64,000 bases of DNA from an uncultured Collinsella sp. (GTDB taxonomy: Bacteria; Actinomycetota; Coriobacteriia; Coriobacteriales; Coriobacteriaceae). This document shows, piece after piece, positions 42,462 to 51,001 of this stretch (its first letter is position 1; each line of letters starts with the position of its first letter). The stretch lies in contig CAUBOH010000010.1 in the NCBI GenBank assembly GCA_958437495.1, forward strand, positions 1-64,000, read 5' to 3'. Both the position numbers and the translations under genes were made by a program. Under the pieces are notes generated by a model. It was not told the origin of the DNA and did not search any database. It was given only the letters and a program-made list of their open reading frames with translations.

Positions 42462-43415
42462 ATGGAACCTAAGCAGTACTACATCGGCATCGACGTCGGC
42501 GGCACTTCGGTTAAGGAGGGTCTGTTCGACGAGGACGGCAACCTGCTTGCCAAGGCCAGCGTGCCTACGCCTCCCATCGTTGACGCCGCGGGCTTTGCCG
42601 CGGTGACCGAGGCTATCGACCAGGTGGTCGCCAAGGCACAGATTCCGCGTGCCTTTGTGGCAGGCATTGGCCTGGCCGTTCCGTGCCCCATCCCAGCATC
42701 GGGTGATGCCAAGGTCAAGGCCAACATTGCCATTAACCTGCCCGAGCTGAAAGTCGCCATTCAGGAGCACTGCCCCGACGCGGTCGTTAAGTACGAGAAC
42801 GATGCCAACGCCGCTGCCATGGGCGAGGCCTGGCTCGGCTCTGCCAAGGGCGTGCAGAACGTGGTGATGGTCACCATCGGTACCGGCGTGGGCGGCGGCG
42901 TTATCGTTAACGGCGACGTGGTGTCGGGCGTTGTGGGCGCCGGCGGCGAGATTGGCCACATGTGCCTGAACCCCGAAGAGGAGCGCACCTGCGGCTGCGG
43001 CGGCCATGGCCACCTGGAGCAGTATTCCAGCGCCACCGGCGTGGTGAGCAATTACCTTGCCGAGTGCAAGAAAGCGGGCGTCGAGCCCATCGAGCTCACC
43101 GGCCCCTCAGATTCCAAGGACGTGTTCCAGGCCTGCCGCGAGGGCGACAAGCTTGCGCTGGCCGCGGCCGATACCATGGCCGACTATCTCGGTCGCGCAC
43201 TGGCGCTTATTGCCAACGTGGTCGATCCCGAGATGTTCCTCATCGGCGGCGGCGCCTCCGCTTCGGCCGATGTCTACCTCGACAAGGCTCGCGAGTACTT
43301 CCAGCGCTACGCGCTTTCTGCCTCGCGCGAGACGCCCATTAAGGTCGCCTCGCTCGGCAACGACGCCGGCATCATCGGTGCCGCCTACGTAGCCCTGCGC
43401 GCTGCCGGCAAATAG
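42462..43415 (+). CDS. ROK-family glucokinase
   Basis: 317 residues, phosphorylates glucose or a related hexose. ROK landmarks: YIGIDVGGTSVKEGLFDEDG (phosphate loop), KYENDANAAAMGEAWLG, IGTGVGGGVIVNGDVV, the zinc-binding GEIGHMCLN with ERTCGCGGHGHLEQYSS and the C-terminal FLIGGGASASA. ATG 42462 follows GAGAAAGGTGGGC. Full ROK length with no DNA-binding N-terminus, so it is an enzyme, not a repressor. Faces the gntR-manA pair across a shared promoter region; glucose, mannose or N-acetylmannosamine are plausible substrates. Confidence 0.92.
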   Translation: MEPKQYYIGIDVGGTSVKEGLFDEDGNLLAKASVPTPPIVDAAGFAAVTEAIDQVVAKAQIPRAFVAGIGLAVPCPIPASGDAKVKANIAINLPELKVAIQEHCPDAVVKYENDANAAAMGEAWLGSAKGVQNVVMVTIGTGVGGGVIVNGDVVSGVVGAGGEIGHMCLNPEEERTCGCGGHGHLEQYSSATGVVSNYLAECKKAGVEPIELTGPSDSKDVFQACREGDKLALAAADTMADYLGRALALIANVVDPEMFLIGGGASASADVYLDKAREYFQRYALSASRETPIKVASLGNDAGIIGAAYVALRAAGK

Positions 43416-43417
43416 CT

Positions 43418-43476
43418 GGTGCAAGGGGGACAGGTTAGTTTGCACCAACATGGTGCAAAGGGGGCAGACTTCGCCC
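43418..43476. repeat. GGTGCA palindromic repeat, copy 2
   Basis: GGTGCAAGGGGGACAGGTTA continues into TGCACCAACATGGTGCA (43441-43457), then GGGGGCAGACTTCGCCCC. It shares the GGGGACAGGTT and AACATGGTGCA blocks with copy 1 at 37011-37073. Confidence 0.6.
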
Positions 43477-43581
43477 CAACACTTGCCCCAAATTGTGCCG
43501 CGGCCCTTCCGTCTCAGAAGGCTCGGCGCCAGCGTGATACCATAGCTACGTCCAAGTACACATATCAAGTGGAGGATATCC

Positions 43582-44505
43582 ATGGCAAACGTTCTTGTCT
43601 TTGGTCACCAGAACCCCGATAACGACGCCATCATGAGCGCCGTCGTCCTGTCCCAGCTGCTCAACCAGGTTGAGTATGCCGGCAACACCTACGAGGCCTG
43701 CGCCCTTGGTCAGCTTCCGGCAGAGTCCGCCAAGCTGCTCGCCGACGCCGGCATTGCCGAGCCCCGCGTGATCGAGTCCGTCGAGGCCGGTCAGCTCGTC
43801 GTCCTCACCGACCACAACGAGTCCGCCCAGTCCGTCGCCGGCCTGAAGGACGCTACGGTCTTTGGCGTCGTCGATCATCACCGCATCGGCGACTTCGAGA
43901 CCGCCGGCCCGCTGCACTACATCTGCCTGCCCTGGGGCTCCAGCTGCACCATCGTCACCAAGCTCGCCGGCGTGCTCGGCGTTGAGCTTTCCGACGTCCA
44001 GGCTAAGCTGCTGCTCTCGGCCATGATGACCGACACGCTCATGCTCAAGAGCCCCACCACCACCGATGTCGACCGCGCCGCCGCCGCCAAGCTCGGCGAG
44101 CAGGTGGGCGTCGACCCGGTCAAGTTTGGCATGGATGTCTTCCTTACCCGTCCGTCCGGCTCCTTCACCGCAGCCGAGATGGTCGGCAACGACATCAAGA
44201 TGTTCGAGCCCGCCGGCAAGAAGCTGCTCATCGGCCAGTACGAGACTGTCGACAAGACCCGCGCACTCGGCATGATCGACGAGATCCGCGAGGCCATGCG
44301 TGCCTATGCCACCGAGAAGGATGCCGACGGCATTGTCCTGTGCATCACCGACATCATGGAGGAGGGCTCGCAGGTCCTGCTCGAGGGCGAGACCGAGGCC
44401 GCTCAGAAGGGCCTGGGCATTGCCGACGAGCACGACGGCGTCTGGATGCCGGGCGTCCTCTCCCGTAAGAAGCAGGTCGCTGCCCCCATCATGGCCGCCT
44501 GCTAG
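43582..44505 (+). CDS. ppaC: Manganese-dependent inorganic pyrophosphatase
   Basis: 307 residues, family II pyrophosphatase of the DHH superfamily. Metal-site motifs: VFGHQNPDNDAIMSAVV, TDHNESAQ, VVDHHRIGDFET (DHH) and MMTDTLMLKSPTTTDVD; the DHHA2 C-terminal domain ends with MPGVLSRKKQVAAPIMAA, including the SRKKQ substrate motif. No CBS regulatory domains, so it is the short, constitutive type. ATG 43582 follows AAGTGGAGGATATCC. Monocistronic with its own terminator. Confidence 0.95.
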   Translation: MANVLVFGHQNPDNDAIMSAVVLSQLLNQVEYAGNTYEACALGQLPAESAKLLADAGIAEPRVIESVEAGQLVVLTDHNESAQSVAGLKDATVFGVVDHHRIGDFETAGPLHYICLPWGSSCTIVTKLAGVLGVELSDVQAKLLLSAMMTDTLMLKSPTTTDVDRAAAAKLGEQVGVDPVKFGMDVFLTRPSGSFTAAEMVGNDIKMFEPAGKKLLIGQYETVDKTRALGMIDEIREAMRAYATEKDADGIVLCITDIMEEGSQVLLEGETEAAQKGLGIADEHDGVWMPGVLSRKKQVAAPIMAAC

Positions 44506-44525
44506 GTTTAGTTGACCTAACACCG

Positions 44526-44566
44526 ACGACCGGATCGCGGAAGCTCCGCGCTCCGGTCGTTTTTTG
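44526..44566 (+). terminator. Rho-independent terminator of ppaC
   Basis: ACGACCGGA (44526-44534) pairs with TCCGGTCGT (44552-44560), with an inner CGCGG / CCGCG, and a T6 tail. Confidence 0.88.
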
Positions 44567-44702
44567 TGCATGGCGCCGCGTTGTCTCTTGGACAGGGGCT
44601 CCCGTGCCGTTGAGCAAATAATGTTCAACCTGTGGTTCCGCTTTTCGGCCACGCCTGCGTGCTTGTCGCGCAGGGTAGGCTAGATGCAAGCGTAATACGT
44701 TA

Positions 44703-44740
44703 GAGCGCGGCGCCGCCACTTGGGCGGGCCGTGCTTTTTT
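44703..44740 (+). terminator. Terminator-like hairpin just upstream of nhaA
   Basis: AGCGCGGCGCCGCC (from 44703) pairs with GGCGGGCCGTGCT (to about 44735) and is followed by TTTTTT. It lies only 34 bases before the nhaA start, so it is either an attenuator of nhaA or the end of a short upstream transcript. Confidence 0.65.
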
Positions 44741-44773
44741 AAGACGGGAGCTTTCCCGTGAAAGGAGCCGCCC

Positions 44774-46132
44774 ATGGCAGCACCCGAGCAGCTGTTTAAC
44801 GTTCGTGAACGTAAGCGTTTTGAGCGTCACGACATTTGGGAGCGCATTGCCGAGAACGGCACGATTTCCGCCGCCGTCATGGTGATCGCCGCTATCGCCG
44901 CCGTTATCTGCGCCAACACCGATGCCTACGAGGCCATCCATCACTTTTTGGAGACCCCGCTGTATGTGGGCTTGGGGCATTTGACAGCTGGCCTCACTGT
45001 CGAGCTTTTCGTCAACGACTTCCTCATGGCGATCTTCTTTTTGCTCGTGGGCATTGAGCTTAAGTACGAGATGACAGTCGGCGAGCTCAAGAACCCGCGT
45101 CAGGCCATGCTTCCCATGTTGGCGGCCGTGGGTGGCGTCGTCGTTCCCGCGTGCATCTACCTCATCTTTAACCATGCCGGCGCCCGCAACGGTTGGGCTA
45201 TCCCCATGGCCACCGATATTGCCTTTGCGCTGGGTGTGCTGTCGCTTTTGGGCAACCGCGTGCCTAACGGCGTGCGCGTGTTCTTCTCGACGCTCGCCAT
45301 CGCCGACGACCTGATCTCTATCGCCGCCATCGCCATCTTCTACGGTCAGAGCCCCAACCCGTTTTGGCTGGGTGCCGCCGCGGTCGTGACGTGCGCGCTC
45401 GTGTGGCTCAACAAGACGCAGCACTACCGCCTTGCCCCGTACTCGGTGCTGGGCCTACTGCTGTGGTTCTGCATGTTCAAGAGCGGCGTGCATGCCACGC
45501 TCGCCGGCGTCATCCTGGCCTTTACCATCCCGGCCAAGTGCGGCGTCAAGCTCGATAGCCTCACCGATTGGTTGGGCGAATGCCTGCCGTTGCTCGACGA
45601 CCGCTACGACGACGAGGCACACATCCTGGGCCAGCACGACTTTACCGTCTCGACCACCAAGGTCGAGCGCGTCATGCACCGCGTCACCCCGCCGCTCATC
45701 CGTATGGAGCGCTTGATCTCCACGCCGGTCAACTTTGTGATCCTGCCGATCTTTGCGTTTGTCAACGCACAGGTTCGCCTGGTGGGCGTGGACATGAGCG
45801 CGCTGCTCACCGATCCGGTGACGCTCGGCGTGTACTTTGGCATGCTGTTGGGCAAGCCGATCGGCATCTTTGGCATGACGTTCGCCCTGGTTAAGCTCAA
45901 GGCTTGCCAGTTGCCGCGCAACGTCAACTGGCACATGATCGCCGGCGTGGGCATTCTGGGCGGCATCGGCTTTACCATGTCGATCCTCATCAGCGGCCTC
46001 GCCTTTCCGACGGCCCAGTTTGAGGTTCTGGCTGCCAAGGCCGCTATTCTTGCCGGTTCGGTCACCGCTGCCGTGCTCGGCATGATCTACATGAGCGTGA
46101 TCTGCAAACACCCCGCGCCCAAAGACGAGTAA
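44774..46132 (+). CDS. nhaA: Na+/H+ antiporter NhaA
   Basis: 452 residues, about 12 membrane helices. Landmarks: LMAIFFLLVGIELKYEMTVG, GWAIPMATDIAFALGVLSLL, the ion-binding Asp pair in LAIADDLISIAAIAIFYG, and the late GIGFTMSILISGLAF. ATG 44774 follows GAAAGGAGCCGCCC. Exports sodium in exchange for protons, for pH and salt balance. A hydrophilic insertion around residues 260-310 (DDRYDDEAHILGQHDF) lengthens it relative to the E. coli form. Own terminator after the gene and a terminator-like hairpin before it. Confidence 0.95.
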   Translation: MAAPEQLFNVRERKRFERHDIWERIAENGTISAAVMVIAAIAAVICANTDAYEAIHHFLETPLYVGLGHLTAGLTVELFVNDFLMAIFFLLVGIELKYEMTVGELKNPRQAMLPMLAAVGGVVVPACIYLIFNHAGARNGWAIPMATDIAFALGVLSLLGNRVPNGVRVFFSTLAIADDLISIAAIAIFYGQSPNPFWLGAAAVVTCALVWLNKTQHYRLAPYSVLGLLLWFCMFKSGVHATLAGVILAFTIPAKCGVKLDSLTDWLGECLPLLDDRYDDEAHILGQHDFTVSTTKVERVMHRVTPPLIRMERLISTPVNFVILPIFAFVNAQVRLVGVDMSALLTDPVTLGVYFGMLLGKPIGIFGMTFALVKLKACQLPRNVNWHMIAGVGILGGIGFTMSILISGLAFPTAQFEVLAAKAAILAGSVTAAVLGMIYMSVICKHPAPKDE

Positions 46133-46149
46133 AAGCACATACAAGTTTG

Positions 46150-46187
46150 AAAACGCCGCCTGTGAACACCATCACAGGCAGCGTTTT
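46150..46187. terminator. Rho-independent terminator of nhaA
   Basis: AAAACGCCGCCTGTGA (46150-46165) pairs with TCACAGGCAGCGTTTT (46172-46187) with one mismatch; works in both directions. Confidence 0.85.
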
Positions 46188-46217
46188 AGTCATTGGGGAC
46201 GTTCTTAAACGACTAGG
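46188..46217. repeat. TCATTGGGGAC palindromic repeat, third copy
   Basis: AGTCATTGGGGACGTTCTT followed by AAACGACTAGG, nearly identical to 22036-22065. Confidence 0.65.
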
Positions 46218-46218
46218 T

Positions 46219-46473
46219 TTATTCCACGGTGCCGTAGACGGCGCCCCAGCCGTGGGCGGCTAGGGCCGAGTTGAGCTGGTCGCACAGGGACTGACGATCG
46301 TAATAGCCGGGCGGTAGCAGGTTGACGATTTCCATGAGATCGGGCGCCAGGTCCAAGATTTCGGCCTGTACGATCAGATCCAGGCGGTCGATGGCGTGGC
46401 GGTCGTAAAACAGTCCGTCGACCAGGCGCTGCAGGTCGCCGAATTCCTCGGCCTGAAACGATCCGTACTCCAT
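46219..46473 (-). CDS. Small hypothetical protein, 84 residues
   Basis: Starts at ATG 46473 (MEYGSFQAEEFGDLQRLVDG), right after AAGGAGGCACT; the upstream extension to 46524 has no ribosome site. Acidic, soluble, helix-rich in appearance, with ILDLAPDLMEIVNLLPPGYY and SLCDQLNSALAAHGW. The P-x-G-x-Y-x-R-x-S-L-x-x-x-L-N pattern suggests a small conserved domain, but I do not recognise it. Lies between the nhaA terminator and the aminotransferase gene on the opposite strand. Confidence 0.7.
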   Translation of the reverse strand: MEYGSFQAEEFGDLQRLVDGLFYDRHAIDRLDLIVQAEILDLAPDLMEIVNLLPPGYYDRQSLCDQLNSALAAHGWGAVYGTVE

Positions 46474-46623
46474 AGTGCCTCCTTGGGCGCCCCACGCCGG
46501 CATGCGCGGCGACTCGTAATTCATTGCGATGAACTTAATCTATCACGGCTTCATAACGTTGCGACGATGGCGGTCTATACTTAGACGAACTGCAACGTAC
46601 CGCTTCGCGAAAGGTCGCACCCC

Positions 46624-47928
46624 ATGCAGACGATCTACCAGAAGATGGAAACCACCGAACTCGATGCCGCCATCGAGGCGCTCAAAGCCGAGGTCGCCGA
46701 GGTCAAGGCCAAGGGCCTGGCGCTCGATATGGCCCGCGGCAAGCCGTCGCCCTCCCAGGTGGACATTTCTCGCCCCATGCTCGATATCCTCAATGCCGAC
46801 GCCGATCTGCACGATGGCAACGTCGATTGTTCCAACTACGGCTGCTTCGAGGGTATTCCCTCGGCACGCAAGTTGGCGGGGGAGTTCCTGGGTTGCCCTG
46901 CCGAGCAGACGCTCGTACTGGGCTCGTCGAGCCTGCTGATCGAGCACGATATCGCCGGCATGTTCTGGCGCTGCGGCTCGTGCGGCAGCGAGCCCTGGGA
47001 TGCCTACGAGGCCGCGCACGACGGCAAGAAGGTCAAGTTCCTGTGCCCCGTTCCCGGCTACGATCGCCACTTTGGCATCACCGCCGATCTGGGCATCGAG
47101 AACGTCCCCGTCGCGATGACCGACAACGGCCCCGACATGGACGAGATCGAGCGCCTCGTTGCCGCCGACGATTCCATCAAGGGTATCTGGTGCGTGCCCA
47201 AGTATTCCAACCCCACGGGCATTACCTTTAGCGAGGACACCGTGCGTCGCCTGGTCGAGATGCCCACGGCCGCGCCCGATTTCCGCATCTTCTGGGACAA
47301 CGCCTACTGCGTACACGACCTGTACGACGAGACCGACGAGCTCGCCAACATCTTTGACCTCGCCCGCGCGGCGGGCACCGAGGACCGCGTGGTGGCCTTT
47401 GCCTCGACGTCCAAGATCACCTTCCCGGGCGCCGGTATCGGCTTTATCGGCGCGAGCCCCGCGGTAATTGCCGAGTTCTCCAAGCGTCTGAAGGCCGGTC
47501 TGATCAGTGCCGACAAGCTCAACCAGCTGCGTCACGTGCGCTTCCTTCCCACCATCGAGGCGGTCAAGGAGCACATGAAAAAGCATGCCGAGTTCCTGCG
47601 CCCGCGCTTTGAGGCCGTCGAGCGCAAGCTCACCGAGGGCCTGGGCGAGACGGGCTGCGCTACCTGGACGCATCCTCGCGGCGGCTACTTTGTGAGTTTC
47701 GATGGCCCCGAGGGTTCGGCCCAGAAGGTCGCCGCGCTTTGTGCCGACCTGGGCGTCAAGCTCACGCCGGCTGGTGCCACCTGGCCTTATGGCAAGGATC
47801 CGCGCGACACCAACATCCGCATCGCGCCGAGCTATCCCACGGTCGAGGACCTGGAGGCCGCGCTCGATGTTCTGGTGCTGGCTGTGAAGCTGGTCGCTGC
47901 CGAGCTCGCGCGCGCCGAGCGCGCCTAA
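46624..47928 (+). CDS. Aspartate-type aminotransferase, subgroup Ic (AspT-like)
   Basis: 434 residues. Fold-type I aminotransferase of the unusual subgroup represented by Corynebacterium AspT: ARGKPSPSQVDISRPMLDIL near the N-terminus, YGCFEGIPSARKLAGEFLGC, VLGSSSLLIEHDIAGMFWRC, CPVPGYDRHFGITADLG, CVPKYSNPTGITFSEDTV, DNAYCVHDLYDE and the PLP lysine in FASTSKITFPGAGIGFIGAS. C-terminal carboxylate-binding Arg in NIRIAPSYP. ATG 46624 follows CGAAAGGTCGCACCCC. Probably makes aspartate from oxaloacetate and glutamate. Monocistronic as far as seen. Confidence 0.88.
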   Translation: MQTIYQKMETTELDAAIEALKAEVAEVKAKGLALDMARGKPSPSQVDISRPMLDILNADADLHDGNVDCSNYGCFEGIPSARKLAGEFLGCPAEQTLVLGSSSLLIEHDIAGMFWRCGSCGSEPWDAYEAAHDGKKVKFLCPVPGYDRHFGITADLGIENVPVAMTDNGPDMDEIERLVAADDSIKGIWCVPKYSNPTGITFSEDTVRRLVEMPTAAPDFRIFWDNAYCVHDLYDETDELANIFDLARAAGTEDRVVAFASTSKITFPGAGIGFIGASPAVIAEFSKRLKAGLISADKLNQLRHVRFLPTIEAVKEHMKKHAEFLRPRFEAVERKLTEGLGETGCATWTHPRGGYFVSFDGPEGSAQKVAALCADLGVKLTPAGATWPYGKDPRDTNIRIAPSYPTVEDLEAALDVLVLAVKLVAAELARAERA

Positions 47929-47994
47929 CGCGTAGGGCCCCGCAAGTCCGCGCCCAGTACTATCCGCACTTTCGATACGTAAAGGAGCGTATAC

Positions 47995-48309
47995 ATGGAT
48001 TTGGGTATTTCCACCAACCCCACGCCGGAGCTCTACACCATTAAGGTGACCGGCGAGATTGATATTTCTAATGCCGATAGCCTGCGCAATGCCATCGATC
48101 TGGCGCTTGAGCAGCCCACCGAGGCCGTCGAGCTCGACTTTGCCCAGGTGAGCTACATCGACTCCACGGGTATTGGCGTGCTCGTGGGTGCCGCGCATCA
48201 TGCGGACGACCACGGCAAGCGTTTTAGCTGCGTCAACGTGCAGCCTCAGGTAATGCGCGTGGTACAGCTGCTGGGCGTCGACCAGGAGATTTCGATCACG
48301 GCGGCATAA
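47995..48309 (+). CDS. STAS-domain anti-sigma-factor antagonist
   Basis: 104 residues, a single STAS domain. The phosphorylatable-serine motif is visible as VSYIDSTGIGVLVGAAHHAD. Beginning LYTIKVTGEIDISNADSLRN and ending VVQLLGVDQEISIT follow the SpoIIAA/RsbV pattern. ATG 47995 follows AAAGGAGCGTATAC. No anti-sigma kinase (RsbW/SpoIIAB) or sigma factor gene is adjacent, so its partner must be elsewhere. Confidence 0.88.
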   Translation: MDLGISTNPTPELYTIKVTGEIDISNADSLRNAIDLALEQPTEAVELDFAQVSYIDSTGIGVLVGAAHHADDHGKRFSCVNVQPQVMRVVQLLGVDQEISITAA

Positions 48310-48463
48310 GCCCTGCCCCAAAAAGGGCCGTGCCGTTTGGCATATGTTTGTGATGCGCTCGGATGTTTTGGCGTCCGGGCGCTATACTTGACCGAATGAA
48401 TAGACGAGTTCCGGCCGAATGGCGCGGTGCGGGCTCGACTCACATCGAGCCTTGGAGGTATGT

Positions 48464-49051
48464 GTGTTTGGTATTGGAGAGGGTGAGCTCGCGATCATCG
48501 TGGTCTTCGGCTTTTTGCTGTTTGGCCCGGATAAGCTCCCACAGATGGGCCGTACGATCGGCCGTGCCATCCGTCAGTTCCGCGAGACGCAGGAAAAGAT
48601 GACGGCTGTCGTTCAGTCCGAGATCATCGATCCGGTAAGCGAGGCCGCTTCGGCTCCGGTCAAGCCCAAGAAGGCTGCCGCTGCCGACGACGATTCCGAT
48701 GCGGACGAGGATGCCGTCGAGACGGCTACGCCCGCCAAGAAGGAGACCTTTGCCGAGCGTCGCGCCCGCCTTGCCGCCGAGAAGGCCGCAAGCGAGGGTT
48801 CCGTCGAGGGCGAGGGCGCTGTCGAGGAGACTGAGGCCGAGGGTGCCGAGACCCCCGAGGGCGAGCCTACTGCCGTCGAGCCCGCTCCCGCCGCAGAGTC
48901 CGACCCCGAGCCGGCGGAGCCCACGACGGCTGACCTCTACGCCCGTCGTCCCCGCAAGCGCAAGGCCGTCGTCGACCAGCTCGCCCGCGAGCTCGAGGCC
49001 GAGGACGACGCCGCTGCTACCACCGATGCTCCGAAGGGAGGCGACGAGTAA
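48464..49051 (+). CDS. tatA: Twin-arginine translocase TatA/TatB-like subunit
   Basis: About 195 residues from GTG 48464 (read as VFGIGEGELAIIVVFGFLLF), five bases after GGAGG. One N-terminal membrane helix, the FG hinge and amphipathic helix GPDKLPQMGRTIGRAIRQF are diagnostic. The long C-terminal tail is rich in Ala, Glu and Asp, with a Lys/Arg-rich segment (ARRPRKRKAVVDQ) near the end; this length is more TatB-like. It is followed by tatC with a TAATG stop-start overlap. Exports folded proteins, typically redox enzymes. Confidence 0.9.
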   Translation: MFGIGEGELAIIVVFGFLLFGPDKLPQMGRTIGRAIRQFRETQEKMTAVVQSEIIDPVSEAASAPVKPKKAAAADDDSDADEDAVETATPAKKETFAERRARLAAEKAASEGSVEGEGAVEETEAEGAETPEGEPTAVEPAPAAESDPEPAEPTTADLYARRPRKRKAVVDQLARELEAEDDAAATTDAPKGGDE

Positions 49052-49845
49052 TGCCTATCGGACCTGCTCGAATGCCGCTTCTCGATCACCTGGGAGAGCT
49101 CCGTCGTCGCTTGACGATCATCGTCGTATCCGTGTTAGCCGCGACGATTGTTATGTATTTCGCCACTCCCGTGATCGTCGATATCCTCGAGGCCCCGATT
49201 GTACCGTTCGTGCCCGACGGCGAGTTCTTTATCACGAGTTCGCTTGGTGGCTTCGCCATTAAGTTCGGCATTGCCATAAAAGTTGCCGTGGTCATGTGCA
49301 CGCCCATGATTATCTGGCAGATTTTGGCGTTTTTCCTGCCAGCGCTGCGTCCCAACGAGCGCAAGTGGGTCGTACCCACGGTGCTTGTCGCGACCATCCT
49401 GTTCTTTATCGGCGCCATTTTCTGCTATTTCATCATTATCCCCGCCGGCTTTGAGTGGCTCATTGGCGAGACCTCCGGTATTGCCACGGCACTGCCCGAT
49501 CTCGAGGATTATATCAATATCGAAATTCTTCTTATGATCGGCTTTGGCATTTCTTTTGAGCTGCCGATCGCGGTGTTCTACCTTGCTGTGTTCCAGATCG
49601 TTCCCTATGCCAAATTCCGTGCCGCCTGGCGCTACATCTATGTCGGCATGCTTGTGGTCGCGGCGTCCATTACTCCGGATGCCTCGCCGGTCACGCTGGT
49701 GCTCATGTATGCGGCAATGCTATCCCTCTACGAGATCTCGCTCGCAGTCACACGTATCGTCGTGGTGGCTCGCGGCGGCAAAAAGGCCCTCACGACGAGT
49801 CGCGTTGGCTTTTTTAGCGATGACGACGAGGACGATGAGGAGTAA
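49051..49845 (+). CDS. tatC: Sec-independent protein translocase TatC
   Basis: 264 residues, six membrane helices. Signature segments: MPLLDHLGELRRRLTIIVVS at the N-terminus, FKF-type region LGGFAIKFGIAIKVAV, ILAFFLPALRPNERK, GFGISFELPIAVFYLAVFQI and RYIYVGMLVVAASITPDASP. Starts at the A of the tatA stop (TAATG), so the two are translationally coupled. Forms the twin-arginine signal receptor. hypA begins six bases after its stop, making this an apparent four-gene run with hypA and hypB. Confidence 0.96.
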   Translation: MPIGPARMPLLDHLGELRRRLTIIVVSVLAATIVMYFATPVIVDILEAPIVPFVPDGEFFITSSLGGFAIKFGIAIKVAVVMCTPMIIWQILAFFLPALRPNERKWVVPTVLVATILFFIGAIFCYFIIIPAGFEWLIGETSGIATALPDLEDYINIEILLMIGFGISFELPIAVFYLAVFQIVPYAKFRAAWRYIYVGMLVVAASITPDASPVTLVLMYAAMLSLYEISLAVTRIVVVARGGKKALTTSRVGFFSDDDEDDEE

Positions 49846-49851
49846 ATCGGT

Positions 49852-50208
49852 ATGCACGAGGTTGGCATTGTCAACGGCATACTCGATACAGTGATTCGCG
49901 CGGCGCGTGGGGCGGGGGCCTCGCGCGCCGTTTTGGTAACGCTTCGTATCGGGGATATGACCGAGGTCGTGCGCGAGGCGCTTGACTTTGCGTGGGAGAC
50001 GTTTCGTGACGAGGACCCGCTCACGCAAGGTTGCGAGCTTGCGGTAGAGGAGGTCCATCCGCAAAGCGAGTGTCTGGACTGCGGTGGGGTTTTCGATCAT
50101 GACCGCTTCCACTGCCGCTGCCCCCAGTGCGGTGGCGCCAATGTGCGCCTACTGCACGGCCGCGAGCTCGACATCGCAAGTATCGAAATCGAAACCCCCG
50201 ATGATTAG
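49852..50208 (+). CDS. hypA: Hydrogenase nickel-insertion protein HypA
   Basis: 118 residues. The invariant nickel-binding start MHEVGIVNGI and the zinc site of two CxxC pairs (ECLDCGGVF and CRCPQCGG) identify HypA. Works with HypB to deliver nickel to [NiFe]-hydrogenase (or urease). ATG 49852 lies seven bases after the tatC stop and follows GATGAGGAGTAAATCGGT. No hydrogenase structural gene or other hyp genes are present in the window. Confidence 0.94.
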   Translation: MHEVGIVNGILDTVIRAARGAGASRAVLVTLRIGDMTEVVREALDFAWETFRDEDPLTQGCELAVEEVHPQSECLDCGGVFDHDRFHCRCPQCGGANVRLLHGRELDIASIEIETPDD

Positions 50209-50263
50209 CCCATTAGCCATCTGGGGACGGGGTATAAAGGGGCAGAAGTAAGGAGTGCTGAGT

Positions 50264-50947
50264 ATGGCCGAGAAAACGATTGATATTGCGTCGCCGATCC
50301 TGTCGCGCAACGAGCGCCTGGCAGATCAGCTGCGCAAGCGTTTTGAACAGACGAACACCTACGTGATTAACGTGCTGTCGAGCCCCGGCTCGGGCAAGAC
50401 CACCACGATCCTGGGCACCAACGAGCGTCTGCGAGATAAGGCCGGCCTGCGCTGCGCCGTTATCGAGGGCGATATCGCCTCGGATGTCGACGCTATCACC
50501 ATGAAGGAAGCCGGCATGCCCGCCATCCAGATCAACACGGGCGGCCTGTGCCATCTCGAGGGCAACATGATCATGGAGGCTGTCGACGCGTTCGATCAGG
50601 CCGTCGGTCTGGAAAACATCGACGTCATCTTTATCGAAAACGTGGGTAACCTGGTGTGCCCGGTCGACTTTGACCTGGGCGAAAACCTGTCCATCATGAT
50701 CCTCTCGGTGCCCGAGGGTGACGACAAGCCCATTAAGTACCCGGGTATCTTCCAGCACGCCGGCGCACAGTTGCTCAACAAGGTCGACGTGGCCCCGGCT
50801 TTCGATTTTGACATGGATAGGTATACTAAGACACTCGATGACCTCAATCCGCAGGCGCCGCGGTTTGCCGTGAGCGCGCGCGAGGGCGAGGGCATGGATG
50901 CCTGGTGCGATTGGCTCATCGGGCAGATTGAGCAAGCAAGGGCGTAA
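50264..50947 (+). CDS. hypB: Hydrogenase nickel-incorporation GTPase HypB
   Basis: 227 residues. SIMIBI-class GTPase: Walker A NVLSSPGSGKTTTILGTNE, EGDIASDVDAITMKEAGMPA, metal-contact INTGGLCHLEGNMIMEAVDA, FIENVGNLVCPVDFDLGE and the guanine motif LLNKVDVA. It lacks the His-rich nickel-storage stretch and the N-terminal CxxCGC site of some HypB proteins. ATG 50264 follows AAGGAGTGCTGAGT. Next to hypA and downstream of tatAC. Confidence 0.95.
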   Translation: MAEKTIDIASPILSRNERLADQLRKRFEQTNTYVINVLSSPGSGKTTTILGTNERLRDKAGLRCAVIEGDIASDVDAITMKEAGMPAIQINTGGLCHLEGNMIMEAVDAFDQAVGLENIDVIFIENVGNLVCPVDFDLGENLSIMILSVPEGDDKPIKYPGIFQHAGAQLLNKVDVAPAFDFDMDRYTKTLDDLNPQAPRFAVSAREGEGMDAWCDWLIGQIEQARA

Positions 50948-51001
50948 ATCGGCCGCCATACAGGTGGGCGTAGCCGCAGAGACACGAGATAGGAGCCTCT
51001 T

